From NCBI RefSeq assembly GCF_000212355.1, contig NC_015496.1, forward strand, positions 2,244,501 to 2,308,500: a DNA stretch of 64,000 bases, given 5' to 3'. Source of the stretch: Dokdonia sp. 4H-3-7-5 (GTDB lineage Bacteria; Bacteroidota; Bacteroidia; Flavobacteriales; Flavobacteriaceae). This document shows positions 16,357 through 25,071 of this stretch, piece by piece (position 1 is the first letter of the stretch; every line of letters starts with the position of its first letter). Made by a program: the position numbers and the translations under genes. The notes beneath the pieces are model-generated. The model was not told the DNA's origin and made no database searches. It saw nothing but the letters and a program-made list of their open reading frames with translations.

Positions 16357-17658
16357 TTGAAGAAAGAGAATACTTGGATTAGCTGGAATGAAAATGTAAA
16401 ACATTCATTTACTAATAGCTATGACGTTACTACAGAAGAAGAATTTGCGGATGCCATCAAGAACGCTGAGAATGTTAGATTTTACGGTTCTAAACAATCG
16501 TCGTCAGATATTGCTGCTGGGACTGACACACTTATAAATATCAAAAATTATAATCAGATAATTGGTATTGATAAAGCATCTAAAAAAATAACTGTCCAAT
16601 CTGGAATTGAACTTAAAGACCTTCTAGAAAAAATAGAGAGTTTAGATTGGTGTATTCCTTGTCTGCCAGACATCAACACTATTACGTTAGGTGGAGCCTT
16701 AGCAACTGGTACACATGGGACTAATGGAGGACTTATCTCGTCATATATGACAAGTTGTAGACTCATCCAAGCAGATGGTACAATCCAAGTGATTAATGAA
16801 GATGATATGCTCATGGATGCCGTGAGAGTATCTCTGGGAGTTCTAGGTGCTTTCTCTACCATTACACTGCAATGTGAGGAATCATACACACTACATCTGA
16901 TTGAAGAACCCGAGAGTGATGCTACATGGACTAAGAATCTAAGTAGCTATTTGTCTAATCATGATTTCTTAAGAATATTATGGCTTCCTCATACAGGGAT
17001 GGGTTATGTGATAAAGGGGAAGAAGATTCCGAAAGACCAACATGTCGAAGAAGATCTAGGACCTGCATATTTAAAAAATAGAAGAAAGGCCTCAAAATTT
17101 TTATATCAGCTGACTAAGACAGCTCCTTGGACCATTTACTTTGCAAATAAAATTCTCTACAAGCGATTTTTTAAAAGTAGGAAAGAACATAAAGGAAATT
17201 TATACCAGGCTACAGTTACAAAATCTAGAGGATCAACTCTTGAGCTTGCGGAGTGGACAGTTGATTTTGAAAAATTCCCATCATTACTTAAAGAACTGTC
17301 AGAAACTATAAATAGTTTTAAAAATAAATCATTCATCCACATACCTATGGATGTGCGTTTTGTAGATAGTGATGATAGCTGGTTGAGTAATGCTTACAAA
17401 AGAAAAACGGTAACGATGGGTTGCGTTTCAAGAGATGCATCTAGTGCAGATAGTTATGAAGCATTTAAAACGGTAGAAGACATTTTTCTTAAATATGGAG
17501 GAAGACCACATTGGGGAAAGCGCTTTGCCGCTAAAGATCCAGAGCTAACTAAACTCTACCCAAAGTGGAATGATTTTAAAGATTTACGTAAGTCTATGGA
17601 TCCTACAAACAAGTTTTTAAACAAGTATTTAGCTTCTATTTTCTCAGAAAAATTATAA
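16357..17658 (+). CDS. FAD-binding sugar-lactone oxidase
   Basis: 433-aa flavoprotein of the L-gulonolactone / D-arabinono-1,4-lactone oxidase type, which oxidises aldonolactones using FAD. The N-terminal FAD (PCMH) domain spans ~20-185 with the LGGALATGTHGT block (~108-119); the ALO-type C-terminal domain ends with WGKRFAAKDPELTKLYPKWNDF. It must use the TTG at 16357: an in-frame stop lies at 16318-16320 and the first internal Met comes only after the FAD motif. No signal peptide. The HAD hydrolase starts 3 bp after its stop, suggesting a shared role in sugar metabolism; substrate not determined. Confidence 0.85.
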   Translation: MKKENTWISWNENVKHSFTNSYDVTTEEEFADAIKNAENVRFYGSKQSSSDIAAGTDTLINIKNYNQIIGIDKASKKITVQSGIELKDLLEKIESLDWCIPCLPDINTITLGGALATGTHGTNGGLISSYMTSCRLIQADGTIQVINEDDMLMDAVRVSLGVLGAFSTITLQCEESYTLHLIEEPESDATWTKNLSSYLSNHDFLRILWLPHTGMGYVIKGKKIPKDQHVEEDLGPAYLKNRRKASKFLYQLTKTAPWTIYFANKILYKRFFKSRKEHKGNLYQATVTKSRGSTLELAEWTVDFEKFPSLLKELSETINSFKNKSFIHIPMDVRFVDSDDSWLSNAYKRKTVTMGCVSRDASSADSYEAFKTVEDIFLKYGGRPHWGKRFAAKDPELTKLYPKWNDFKDLRKSMDPTNKFLNKYLASIFSEKL

Positions 17659-17661
17659 TCA

Positions 17662-18321
17662 ATGGTTAAAGGAGTATTATTTGATTTTGATGGAGTGATA
17701 GCTTATAGTAAGCACATACATTTTGCCTCTTGGCAGTTTGCTGTAAACGAGGTGCTGGATGCTACTGTAGTAATAACTTCTGGTGATATTAAATCTGGCG
17801 CATCACCAATAATCATATCAGAGATATTGTGTGAAAAATTTGGAAGTCACTCTCAAGCCGAGGAGCTACTAAAAGTTAAAAACAATTATCTAACTGAGCA
17901 TATTAATGAAGTAGAACATTATAGTGGTGTAGGAAAGCTTTTTGAATATCTGAAAAAGCGCAATATACCCTATGGTATAGCCAGTAATGCAAGCAGTGAT
18001 TTTGTAAAAGACTGTATAAAATTCTGGAAGTTTGAAGTACTTGTGATGTACGGCTATGAAGATTATGTAAATCCAAAACCTAATCCAGAACCTTATTTAA
18101 AGTTGGCAAATAGTTTAAATATAGAACCCGCTGACTTTAAAGATATTTACATCTTTGAGGATAGTGAGCTAGGCTTACAAGCAGCTTTAAATTCAGGTAT
18201 GAAATCTGTTTACATACAATCACATTGTGTAGTTTCTGAAAATATCATTAGTCAAACTAATTATCAATTTAATTCACTGTTTGATGCGATAGGAACTATT
18301 GATAAGCTTATAGCTTCTTAG
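17662..18321 (+). CDS. HAD phosphatase/phosphomutase, beta-PGM-like
   Basis: 219-aa HAD-superfamily enzyme with nucleophile Asp8 and Asp10 (FDFDGVIAYS), a helical cap domain, motif II near GIASNAS (~113-119), motif III Lys in NPKPNPEPY and the acidic pair in FEDSELGLQAA (~168-178). This pattern is that of beta-phosphoglucomutase or sugar-phosphate phosphatases. The first acid/base position reads DFDGV, compatible with either activity. It follows the FAD oxidase by 3 bp. Reaction likely on a sugar phosphate; substrate not predictable. Confidence 0.88.
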   Translation: MVKGVLFDFDGVIAYSKHIHFASWQFAVNEVLDATVVITSGDIKSGASPIIISEILCEKFGSHSQAEELLKVKNNYLTEHINEVEHYSGVGKLFEYLKKRNIPYGIASNASSDFVKDCIKFWKFEVLVMYGYEDYVNPKPNPEPYLKLANSLNIEPADFKDIYIFEDSELGLQAALNSGMKSVYIQSHCVVSENIISQTNYQFNSLFDAIGTIDKLIAS

Positions 18322-18528
18322 TTAATAGAAGCTCTCATCATGAGAACTTGAAAATTATGACTGTCTTTGAGCTAGGTCGTTTTCAATACTGTATCATTTT
18401 TCTTTAATAAAACTTAAATTGACAGCGCTGTAGGTGAATCATTTAGAGGTCTTTAACGGTTGCTAGTTAAAATGTCATAATCCAGCTTAAATTATATTAG
18501 TGTCCAATTAAATTTATGTGAAACTAAA

Positions 18529-18672
18529 ATGGACCACATGAAAATAGTAGGAAAAATATTCAGAATAGTGACAGTCGCTCAACTAGGTTATTATACCTAT
18601 GACTGGATAAAGAATAATCGATCTTTTAAAAAAGAGTTTGTTCCAAATTTGAAGAAAATAAAAAAAAACTAA
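18529..18672 (+). CDS. Small basic protein, 47 aa
   Basis: Open frame starting MDHMKIVGKIF and ending KKIKKN, 47 residues, with a second possible start at 18538. A mildly hydrophobic N-terminal half is followed by a Lys-rich tail (about 12 Lys). It lies 13 bp before the hydrophilic protein gene at 18686, same strand, which suggests a small operon. No homologue recognised. Codon use looks normal for the region, but the small size keeps confidence moderate. Confidence 0.5.
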   Translation: MDHMKIVGKIFRIVTVAQLGYYTYDWIKNNRSFKKEFVPNLKKIKKN

Positions 18673-18685
18673 TATAATAAGCATT

Positions 18686-18904
18686 ATGGACAATACTAAA
18701 AGAGCAGCAAATCTTGACAATAAAGAGCACGGTGTGCACAAGGATAAGCACGTAAATCAATACGGAGATCAAAACAAGGATTCATCTCAACCTAAGCGGG
18801 ATGCAGGAGAGGCTAATAAAGCTGGAAACAAAACACTTTCTAATAAAGAAAATGCAGTGCAAGACAATGCTCATAAGGACGCAGAACAAAAATCAAAACA
18901 ATAA
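18686..18904 (+). CDS. Small hydrophilic disordered protein
   Basis: 72-aa protein almost without hydrophobic residues: rich in Asn, Lys, Asp, Gln, Ala and Gly, one of the hydrophilin-like proteins often linked to stress or desiccation. The composition predicts intrinsic disorder; no signal peptide. ATG at 18686. The gene ends before the bidirectional terminator it shares with the convergent tmRNA gene. Family and role are inference from composition only. Confidence 0.7.
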   Translation: MDNTKRAANLDNKEHGVHKDKHVNQYGDQNKDSSQPKRDAGEANKAGNKTLSNKENAVQDNAHKDAEQKSKQ

Positions 18905-19016
18905 TATTATTGATTTGCAATTATTTCAATATACTACAGTGAGAATTTTTAATCAACACTGTAAAATATGATGTAAGATTTCATTTCGATGATGCTAACC
19001 GACATTGATTAAAGTG

Positions 19017-19053
19017 AAAAATCCCGTAAACTAGATGTTTACGGGATTTTTTT
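19017..19053. terminator. Bidirectional terminator, small proteins / tmRNA
   Basis: Stem ATCCCGTAAAC / GTTTACGGGAT (19021-19031, 19037-19047) flanked by A-run and T-run on both sides; lies between convergent transcripts. Confidence 0.88.
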
Positions 19054-19076
19054 ATTGAGTTTTGATACTCAATCAG

Positions 19077-19472
19077 TGGAGTCGGAGGGATTCGAACCCT
19101 CGTCCAAACAAGCAATATTACTGCTTTCTACGTGTGTAGTTTCTGTTTAAATTTTCGTGAGATTGCCGGTTAGAAACTACCAACGCACCCCTTATCTTCA
19201 ATTAGGTGTCTCTCTCGCATCAAAGCCCTACGAGGGATAGGTTTACTTTTACGAAGTCACTATATCGATTGCCGTAAACCAAGGCTCTCGAGTGACTTCC
19301 TGCTTGTCTACCTTGTAGACCGAGGCGTAATCTTACTATAATTCAGATTATGCAGCTAGGGCGTAGTTGTTCTCGCCGTTTAAAAAGATGAAAAATGAGA
19401 TTTACGAGCTGTTTTCCAGCGCTCGACACGCTTACAATACTATTGGTCTCGCTGTCAAAACCAGTCGACCCC
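19077..19472 (-). ncRNA. ssrA: Transfer-messenger RNA (tmRNA)
   Basis: 396-nt tmRNA, which rescues stalled ribosomes and tags the nascent peptide. The 5' end GGGGTCGACTGGTTTTGACA (from 19472) pairs with the 3' end CGACTCC-A; CCA is encoded at 19079-19077. The T-arm GAGGGTTCGAATCCCTC is intact next to it. The tag frame is at 19377-19348: GGC GAG AAC AAC TAC GCC CTA GCT GCA TAA, peptide GENNYALAA, typical of Bacteroidetes. A -7 box TATATTTG at 19521-19514 predicts a ~37-nt 5' leader that contains a copy of the iterated palindrome. Confidence 0.97.
19348..19377 (-). other. tmRNA tag reading frame (GENNYALAA)
   Basis: Nine sense codons and TAA; the resume codon is GGC (Gly). The ALAA end is the usual degradation signal. 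Confidence 0.93.
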
Positions 19473-19492
19473 AGTATTAAAATTTCCACCTT

Positions 19493-19507
19493 GCTTTCGC
19501 GAAAGCG
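19493..19507. repeat. Iterated palindrome copy, 15 of 16
   Basis: GCTTTCGCGAAAGCG in the predicted 5' leader of pre-tmRNA, beginning just after the predicted start. Confidence 0.93.
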
Positions 19508-19513
19508 GAACTA

Positions 19514-19521
19514 CAAATATA
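19514..19521 (-). promoter_or_regulatory. -7 box of tmRNA promoter
   Basis: TATATTTG on the minus strand, about 42 nt upstream of the mature 5' end. Confidence 0.6.
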
Positions 19522-19532
19522 CTACTAAAGCT

Positions 19533-19540
19533 TATATTTG
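19533..19540 (+). promoter_or_regulatory. -7 box of dehydrogenase gene
   Basis: TATATTTG, predicting a start near 19545 and a ~50-nt leader to the ATG at 19597. It diverges from the tmRNA promoter with the -7 boxes only 11 bp apart. Confidence 0.55.
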
Positions 19541-19596
19541 CTATTAATATTATGCAAAAGCTGTACCAACTACAGACACTGCCAAAACTTCACACT

Positions 19597-20802
19597 ATGA
19601 AATTTGCCATTATCAAGGAACGTAAAAATCCACCAGATAGAAGAGTTGTTTTTTCTCCAGAAAAACTGGCAGAAGCAAGAGAGCAATTTGAAGATGCAAG
19701 CTTTGTAGTCGAAGCATCTGATATAAGAGTGTTTCCAGATATGGCTTACACCATTAATGGCTTTGATGTAGAGGAAGATGTATCTGATGCAGATGTGATG
19801 ATTGGGGTGAAAGAAGTGCCTATGGAGGCGCTTGTGCCTAATAAAAAATATTTCTTTTTTAGCCATACCATTAAGAAGCAACCATATAACCGTGACCTAC
19901 TCAAGGCTATACTTGATAAGAATATAGAGATGTATGATCACGAAGTGATTACAAAGGCTAACGGAGCACGACTTATAGGTTTTGGTCGTTATGCAGGACT
20001 TGTTGGAGCATATAATGGTTTTAGATTATTAGGATTACGTGATGGACTTTTTGAACTTCCTAAGGTAGAAACGTTGTTAGACCTAGATGCTGTAAAGCGC
20101 GAGCTCGATAAAATTGAACTTCCTGCTATTAAGATCTGTCTTTCAGGTAGCGGAAAGGTTGCCCGTGGAGCACAAGAAATTTTAGATCATCTTAATATTA
20201 AGGAGGTGACAGATCACGCTTATTTAAATGCAGAATTTAGTGAGCCAGTATATTGTACGATTGACGTACTGGAGTATAATAAACGTATTGATGGTACAGA
20301 GGGTGCTCGAGCAGAGTTTTATAAAGATCCTTCTGGCTATGAGAGTGACTTTATGAAGTATACAAAGGTGACAGATTACTTTATAGCAGGTCATTTTTAT
20401 GGAGATGGAGCTCCTTATCTATTCACTAGAGAAGATGCAAAACATCCAGAGTTTAAAATTAATCTTGTTGCAGATATATCTTGCGATATAGACGGTCCAG
20501 TGGCGAGTACCATTCGTCCTTCTACTATTGCAGACCCATTTTATGGGTACAATCCTGCTACAGAACAAGAAGATGATTATAATAAGGATGGTGTGATTGC
20601 CATGATGGCTGTAGATAATCTCCCGTGCGAATTACCTAAGGATGCTAGTGAAGGTTTTGGTGAGATGTTCTTAAAGCATGTGATTCCAGCGTTTTTTAAT
20701 GGAGATAAAACAGGACTTCTTGATCGAGCGAGAATGACGCAAGATGGAAAGCTCACTGAGCGTTACAGCTACCTTCAAGACTATGTAGACGGTAAGGAGT
20801 AA
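19597..20802 (+). CDS. Saccharopine-dehydrogenase-like NAD(P) oxidoreductase
   Basis: 401-aa protein starting at the ATG at 19597 (MKFAIIKERKNPPDRR), chosen over the ATG at 19552 because the homology pattern begins there. It resembles the alanine dehydrogenase / LYS1 saccharopine dehydrogenase (L-lysine-forming) family: N-terminal AlaDH-like domain with KERKNPPDRRV and ADVMIGVKEV (~60-72), then a Rossmann domain with ICLSGSGKVARGA (~180-192), and the HFYGDGAPYLF and VADISCDIDGP blocks. Likely in lysine or related amino-acid metabolism; the exact substrate is not fixed by sequence. Confidence 0.85.
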   Translation: MKFAIIKERKNPPDRRVVFSPEKLAEAREQFEDASFVVEASDIRVFPDMAYTINGFDVEEDVSDADVMIGVKEVPMEALVPNKKYFFFSHTIKKQPYNRDLLKAILDKNIEMYDHEVITKANGARLIGFGRYAGLVGAYNGFRLLGLRDGLFELPKVETLLDLDAVKRELDKIELPAIKICLSGSGKVARGAQEILDHLNIKEVTDHAYLNAEFSEPVYCTIDVLEYNKRIDGTEGARAEFYKDPSGYESDFMKYTKVTDYFIAGHFYGDGAPYLFTREDAKHPEFKINLVADISCDIDGPVASTIRPSTIADPFYGYNPATEQEDDYNKDGVIAMMAVDNLPCELPKDASEGFGEMFLKHVIPAFFNGDKTGLLDRARMTQDGKLTERYSYLQDYVDGKE

Positions 20803-20886
20803 CGTTAAAGTTACACTAAATTCCTACAAGTGTTAAAAGATAAATAACACTACTTTGTACCTTTATCGTTCATCAATCAATTAATA

Positions 20887-21807
20887 ATGAAAGTTCTTAT
20901 TACAGGCGCAACGGGATTAGTAGGGCGAGCACTCACAGACTTATGTCATAAAGACGGCATAAGTGTACATTATCTAACTACCTCAAAAGATAAAATTGAG
21001 GATACACCTAATTATAAAGGTTTTTACTGGAATACAAAGACAGATGAGCTAGACGAAGCTTGCTTTGAAGGAGTAGAAACTATCATCCACCTTGCTGGAG
21101 CATCCATTGCGCAGCGCTGGACACCAGAAAATAAAAAAGCAATTTTTGAAAGTAGAGCTACAACAGCGAGATTGTTGTATAGTGCGCTTTCGCGAAAGCG
21201 GTCTAAAAACCAACCTATTTCTATAAAGCATTATATATCTGCTAGTGCAGTAGGTGGATATCCATCTTCATTTACAAAAATGTATGATGAGTCTTATCCA
21301 GAATATGCTAAAGGTTTTTTAGGACAAGTTGTCGAAGAGTGGGAAAAAGCTGCTTTGGAATTCCAAAAACTTGATATCATTACTAGCCGTGTGAGAACGG
21401 GGATTATTCTTGACAAAGACAGTGGAGCGTTACCTAAAATTATGCAACCTGTAAAATATGGAGCAGGTGCACCACTAGGATCAGGAAAACAATGGCAATC
21501 ATGGATTCATGTGGATGATATGGCAGGGATTTACTTCCATATATTAAAAAATAAATTGGCTGGCATATATAATGGGGTAGCACCACACCCAGTTACAAAT
21601 AAAAAGCTGACAGAAGTGGTAGCAGACACTATGGGTAAACCGCTCATAATCTCTAGAGTTCCTAAGTTTGCACTTAAACTCATGCTAGGCGACATGGCAG
21701 CAATAGTTTTAGAAAGTCAGAAAGTAAGTGCTCTTAAAATTAAGACAGATGGGTATGAATTTAAATATCCAAAAATTGACAAAGCCATTGAAAGCTTGCT
21801 AGATTAA
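20887..21807 (+). CDS. TIGR01777 family NAD-dependent epimerase-like protein
   Basis: 306-aa extended SDR of the TIGR01777 (YfcH/SulA-like) family. The N-terminal GATGLVGRAL nucleotide-binding motif (~7-16), HLAGASIAQRWTPENK (~68-83), and the C-terminal DUF1731 helical domain (MLGDMAAIVLESQKVSA) are all present. The SAVGGYPSSF region replaces the YxxxK site of classical epimerases. Cytoplasmic. Palindrome copy at 21185-21200 is read here as LSRKR, not AFAKA. Followed by a clear terminator. Confidence 0.9.
   Translation: MKVLITGATGLVGRALTDLCHKDGISVHYLTTSKDKIEDTPNYKGFYWNTKTDELDEACFEGVETIIHLAGASIAQRWTPENKKAIFESRATTARLLYSALSRKRSKNQPISIKHYISASAVGGYPSSFTKMYDESYPEYAKGFLGQVVEEWEKAALEFQKLDIITSRVRTGIILDKDSGALPKIMQPVKYGAGAPLGSGKQWQSWIHVDDMAGIYFHILKNKLAGIYNGVAPHPVTNKKLTEVVADTMGKPLIISRVPKFALKLMLGDMAAIVLESQKVSALKIKTDGYEFKYPKIDKAIESLLD
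21185..21200. repeat. Iterated palindrome copy, perfect, coding
   Basis: Exact 16-mer, read in the A-LSRKR-S frame. Confidence 0.95.
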
Positions 21808-21816
21808 CAAAATAAG

Positions 21817-21846
21817 AAAAGCCACTCGTGAGAGTGGCTTTTTTTA
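21817..21846 (+). terminator. Terminator after epimerase gene
   Basis: AAAAGCCACTC-GTGA-GAGTGGCTTTTTT hairpin between convergent genes; A-run and T-run make it usable in both directions. Confidence 0.88.
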
Positions 21847-21866
21847 TGCTCTATAAAAAGGAAGTC

Positions 21867-22532
21867 TTAAGCTTTAGTAGCCTTAAGATTTACAGTAAGC
21901 TCGATATCGTCAGAGATAAATTTATCTCCTAAATCGTCAAATACAGATTGTGATCCGTAGTTTACTCCCCAATCAGTACGATCAATAGTAAATGGCTCAC
22001 TTGTAAGTGTCATATTTTCACCTTCTACAGTGTAAGATACTGGGAACTCAATGTTCTTCTTCTGGTCTCTCATAGTAAGGTTACCTTGCATCATTTTTTT
22101 ACCGTCTTTTTCTGTAACACCAGTTACTTCAAAAGCAGCAGTAGGATATTTTGCAACGTTAAAGAAGTGATCTTCTTTTCCTTCTGCCATTCCTTTTAAG
22201 TGTCCTTCAAGACTTTCTTTTCCGTCACCAGCCTCAAGGTCAGTTACAGTAATAGAAGTCATGTCAATAAGGAATGTTCCAGTAATAACATCTCCTGCAA
22301 CGTTTACAACACCGTTTTCTATGTTGATAGTTCCGTTATGCTTTCCTGTAGGCTTACTTCCTACCCATGCAATTGTAGAGCCTGCAGCATCTACCTTAAA
22401 TTTTGTAGCATCTTCTACTACAGCAACTTCTTGAGCATCTTTTGCTTCTGTCTCGTTCTTTTCTCCTTTACAAGAAACTACTCCTGCAATAAGAGCTACA
22501 GCAGCAAGTGTATTTAAAATTTGTTTTTTCAT
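21867..22532 (-). CDS. YceI-like lipoprotein
   Basis: 221-aa YceI family protein; the fold is a lipocalin-like barrel binding polyisoprenoids or similar lipids. The N-terminal signal peptide has lipobox AGVVSC (Cys21), so it is probably membrane-anchored in the periplasm. After a Glu/Lys-rich linker, the YceI domain runs ~45-220: STIAWVGSKPTGKHNG, FLIDMTSI, HFFNVAKYPTAAFEVTGV, and the C-terminal DRTDWGVNYGS. Promoter box TAATTTTG at 22565-22558. Convergent with the epimerase gene. Confidence 0.93.
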   Translation of the reverse strand: MKKQILNTLAAVALIAGVVSCKGEKNETEAKDAQEVAVVEDATKFKVDAAGSTIAWVGSKPTGKHNGTINIENGVVNVAGDVITGTFLIDMTSITVTDLEAGDGKESLEGHLKGMAEGKEDHFFNVAKYPTAAFEVTGVTEKDGKKMMQGNLTMRDQKKNIEFPVSYTVEGENMTLTSEPFTIDRTDWGVNYGSQSVFDDLGDKFISDDIELTVNLKATKA

Positions 22533-22611
22533 GTTGATAATATTATTTAGTGAACTGCAAAATTAACATTTATCCATAGCCCTTATCATAATGTTATCTT
22601 AAATAGTTGTA

Positions 22612-22627
22612 CGCTTTCGCGAAAGCG
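22612..22627. repeat. Iterated palindrome copy, perfect
   Basis: Exact 16-mer extended to ACGCTTTCGCGAAAGCGT at 22611-22628. Confidence 0.95.
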
Positions 22628-22896
22628 TAACAAACATTATAACAAGCTCTTTGATTAAGTATTAGTAATGAGAATAAGGGCTGAGCGCTATCTCAAACGC
22701 TGTAATTTGATCTAAGTTATTAAGGAGTGTGTTTTGAAGGCTCGTTGCTACTTATATTTTTCTTCTTGAGTAGTAAAGATTGGATAGAAAAACAGAGTAA
22801 AGTATCTACTATACTATAGTCATTGTTATAATGCAGATATATAGTTTAGAACATTGAAAATGTACAAAACTGTAACTTTTAAAAAGCCAGTGACAT

Positions 22897-22929
22897 TTTG
22901 ACATTTTGATACAATTGGCAGTACTTTTG
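22897..22929 (+). promoter_or_regulatory. grpE promoter
   Basis: -33 TTTG at 22897-22900, 21 bp, -7 TACTTTTG at 22922-22929; a good match to the Bacteroidetes primary sigma consensus. Predicted leader ~28 nt. Confidence 0.65.
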
Positions 22930-22961
22930 CCACCTCAATAAAAATTGAATTTAAGACCATT

Positions 22962-23528
22962 ATGGCAACAGAAGATAAAACACCAGACAATACAGTAGAC
23001 GAAGCTGCTCAAGAGCAGTTTGTACACGAGGCAGAAGATGCAACGGTAGAGCCTGCTGAGGAAGTAAAAGATGAAAGAAGCGAACTAGAAATCGTTCAAG
23101 ATCAACTTGCAGAGGAGAAGGATAAATTTTTACGCCTTTTTGCCGAATTTGAGAATTACAAAAGACGTACTACTAAGGAACGTATAGAGTTATATAAAAC
23201 AGCTGGACAAGAAGTCATACAAGCGATGCTTCCAGTTGCAGATGATTTTGACCGTGCTCTTAATGAATTTAAAGGCGATAAAGACGACGTCCACGTAAAA
23301 GGAATGACGCTTATAAGCAATAAATTTAAGGAGACGCTTAAGTCTAAAGGACTTGAAGAAATGAGTGTGAGAGCTGGAGATGATTTTAATGCAGATCAAC
23401 ATGAGGCAATAACTCAAATACCAGCACCTAACAAGAAATTGAAAGGTAAAATTGTGGACGTAATAGAAAAAGGATACAAACTGGGAGACAAGATCATCCG
23501 GTTTCCTAAAGTAGTTACGGGACAATAA
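22962..23528 (+). CDS. grpE: GrpE nucleotide-exchange factor
   Basis: 188-aa GrpE, the exchange factor of DnaK. Acidic disordered N terminus (~1-45), long coiled-coil helix containing LRLFAEFENYKRRTTKER (~58-75), the MLPVADDFDRAL four-helix segment (~88-99), and the C-terminal beta domain with HEAITQIPAP and VVTGQ end. Usual length. dnaJ follows 89 bp later in the same direction, the normal flavobacterial pair; dnaK is not in the window. Confidence 0.96.
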   Translation: MATEDKTPDNTVDEAAQEQFVHEAEDATVEPAEEVKDERSELEIVQDQLAEEKDKFLRLFAEFENYKRRTTKERIELYKTAGQEVIQAMLPVADDFDRALNEFKGDKDDVHVKGMTLISNKFKETLKSKGLEEMSVRAGDDFNADQHEAITQIPAPNKKLKGKIVDVIEKGYKLGDKIIRFPKVVTGQ

Positions 23529-23617
23529 TTTTAAAACGATTTATATCGCAGTTCGAATTAAAACTCAAATTGCGATTACAATAGATTAAGAGTGCTCAGT
23601 AACGCTGAGCTTTGATT

Positions 23618-24745
23618 ATGAAAGAAGATTTTTACGACATATTAGGTATTTCAAAAGGAGCCACAGCAGCCGAAATTAAAAAAGCATACCGAAAGAAAGC
23701 GGTGCAATATCACCCAGATAAAAACCCTGGTGATGATACTGCAGAAGCAAACTTTAAGAAAGCTGCAGAGGCATATGAGGTGCTTAGTGATGATAACAAG
23801 CGTGCTCGTTATGACCAATACGGTCATCAAGCCTTTGAAGGCGGAGGCGGTGGCGGCTTCGGTGGTGGTGGTATGAATATGGATGATATCTTCAGTCAGT
23901 TTGGAGATATTTTTGGCGGTGCTTTTGGCGGCGGCGGAGGTGGTTTTTCTGGATTTGGTGGTGGCGGTGGTCAGCGTCGAGTGAAAGGAAGTAACCTACG
24001 TATTCGTGTAAAACTCACTATTGAAGAAATTGCAAACGGCGTAGAGAAAAAAATCAAAGTTAAACGTAAGAAGCAAGCCGCTGGAGTATCATACAAAACA
24101 TGTACTACTTGTAATGGCGCTGGACAAGTAACAAAAATCCAAAACACTATTTTAGGTCGCATGCAGACGAGTGCTCCTTGTACTACCTGTGGTGGAGCTG
24201 GACAAATGATTGATAAGCGTCCAGATGGTGCAGATGCGCAAGGTCTTATTGTAGATGAGGAAACTGTAAGTATCAAAATACCTGCAGGAGTGGTAGACGG
24301 GATGCAGCTTAAGGTTACTGGAAAAGGTAACGAAGCGCCAGGTAACGGTATTGCAGGAGATTTATTAGTAGCTATAGAAGAAAAAGATCACGAGTTCTTA
24401 CAGAGAGAAGGTGATAACCTTCACTTAGATTTATATGTTAGCATTAGCGAAGCGGTGCTAGGTACATCAAAAGAGATTGATACCGTTACTGGTAAAGTAC
24501 GTATCAAGATAGAAGAAGGTGTACAAAGTGGTAAGATACTACGCTTGCGTGGTAAAGGTATTCCATCTATAAATGGGTACGGTAAAGGTGATTTATTGGT
24601 ACACGTAAATGTATGGACGCCTAAGACACTTAATAAAGAGCAAAAGCAGTTTTTTGAGAAGATGGCAACAGATGATAATTTTACGCCTAATCCAGAAACT
24701 GGAGACAAATCATTTTTTGAAAAAGTTAAAGATATGTTTTCATAA
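23618..24745 (+). CDS. dnaJ: DnaJ chaperone with two-repeat zinc region
   Basis: 375-aa DnaJ starting at ATG 23618 (MKEDFYDILG); a TTG two codons earlier is less likely. J domain 1-70 with HPD at 32-34, Gly/Phe-rich linker ~75-125 with long Gly runs, then a zinc region with only two CxxCxGxG motifs (CTTCNGAG, CTTCGGAG) rather than four. By position these match motifs 2 and 3 of E. coli DnaJ; motifs 1 and 4 are absent, and the segment KRPDGADAQG stands in place of motif 4. C-terminal substrate-binding domains are intact (KIPAGVVDGMQLKVTGKGNE onward). I believe this is common in flavobacteria. Confidence 0.96.
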   Translation: MKEDFYDILGISKGATAAEIKKAYRKKAVQYHPDKNPGDDTAEANFKKAAEAYEVLSDDNKRARYDQYGHQAFEGGGGGGFGGGGMNMDDIFSQFGDIFGGAFGGGGGGFSGFGGGGGQRRVKGSNLRIRVKLTIEEIANGVEKKIKVKRKKQAAGVSYKTCTTCNGAGQVTKIQNTILGRMQTSAPCTTCGGAGQMIDKRPDGADAQGLIVDEETVSIKIPAGVVDGMQLKVTGKGNEAPGNGIAGDLLVAIEEKDHEFLQREGDNLHLDLYVSISEAVLGTSKEIDTVTGKVRIKIEEGVQSGKILRLRGKGIPSINGYGKGDLLVHVNVWTPKTLNKEQKQFFEKMATDDNFTPNPETGDKSFFEKVKDMFS

Positions 24746-24807
24746 TGTGAAACTTTCAAATTTTGTGAAACCAAAATTATTAGGTTCATAAAAAAAACTT
24801 ATATTTG

Positions 24808-24846
24808 AATAACGTTAGACAATGTTTGACGTTATTTTTCTTTTTC
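24808..24846 (+). terminator. Terminator after dnaJ
   Basis: AATAACGT (24808-24815) pairs with ACGTTATT (24829-24836), followed by TTTCTTTTTC. Confidence 0.65.
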
Positions 24847-24861
24847 ATAGCAATTTTTTTT

Positions 24862-24899
24862 CCCATCCTGAACTTACGTCTAGGGTGGGTTTTGCTTTT
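24862..24899 (+). terminator. Second hairpin after dnaJ
   Basis: CCCATCCT (24862-24869) with AGGGTGGG (24882-24889), one G-U, then TTTTGCTTTT. Confidence 0.6.
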
Positions 24900-25071
24900 A
24901 GGACGTTTCGTAAATCTTGTTTTATAATACGGTTTACATAGTTTTCTGTTTAAAATGAATGGTTTAAAACAATAAAGCTCTCATTACATTTCAATAAAAC
25001 TCCTAAATTATAGCTAACAGATATGCCTCCGTCAGGTCATATTCCTATCTTAGCTTGATTAACTACTATCT

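Larger units (their letters stand above)
22533..22961. other. Divergent intergenic region, yceI / grpE
   Basis: 429 bp. It holds a -7 box for the yceI-like gene (22558-22565, minus), the palindrome at 22612-22627, and the grpE promoter at 22897-22929. No gene or other structure seen between 22630 and 22890. Confidence 0.7.
24746..25071. other. Intergenic region dnaJ / ABC exporter
   Basis: 326 bp with two hairpins (24808-24836 and 24862-24889) near its left end. The right part (24890-25071) is AT-rich and holds no gene or repeat that I can see; a weak TATCTTAG box lies close to the next gene. Confidence 0.6.
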
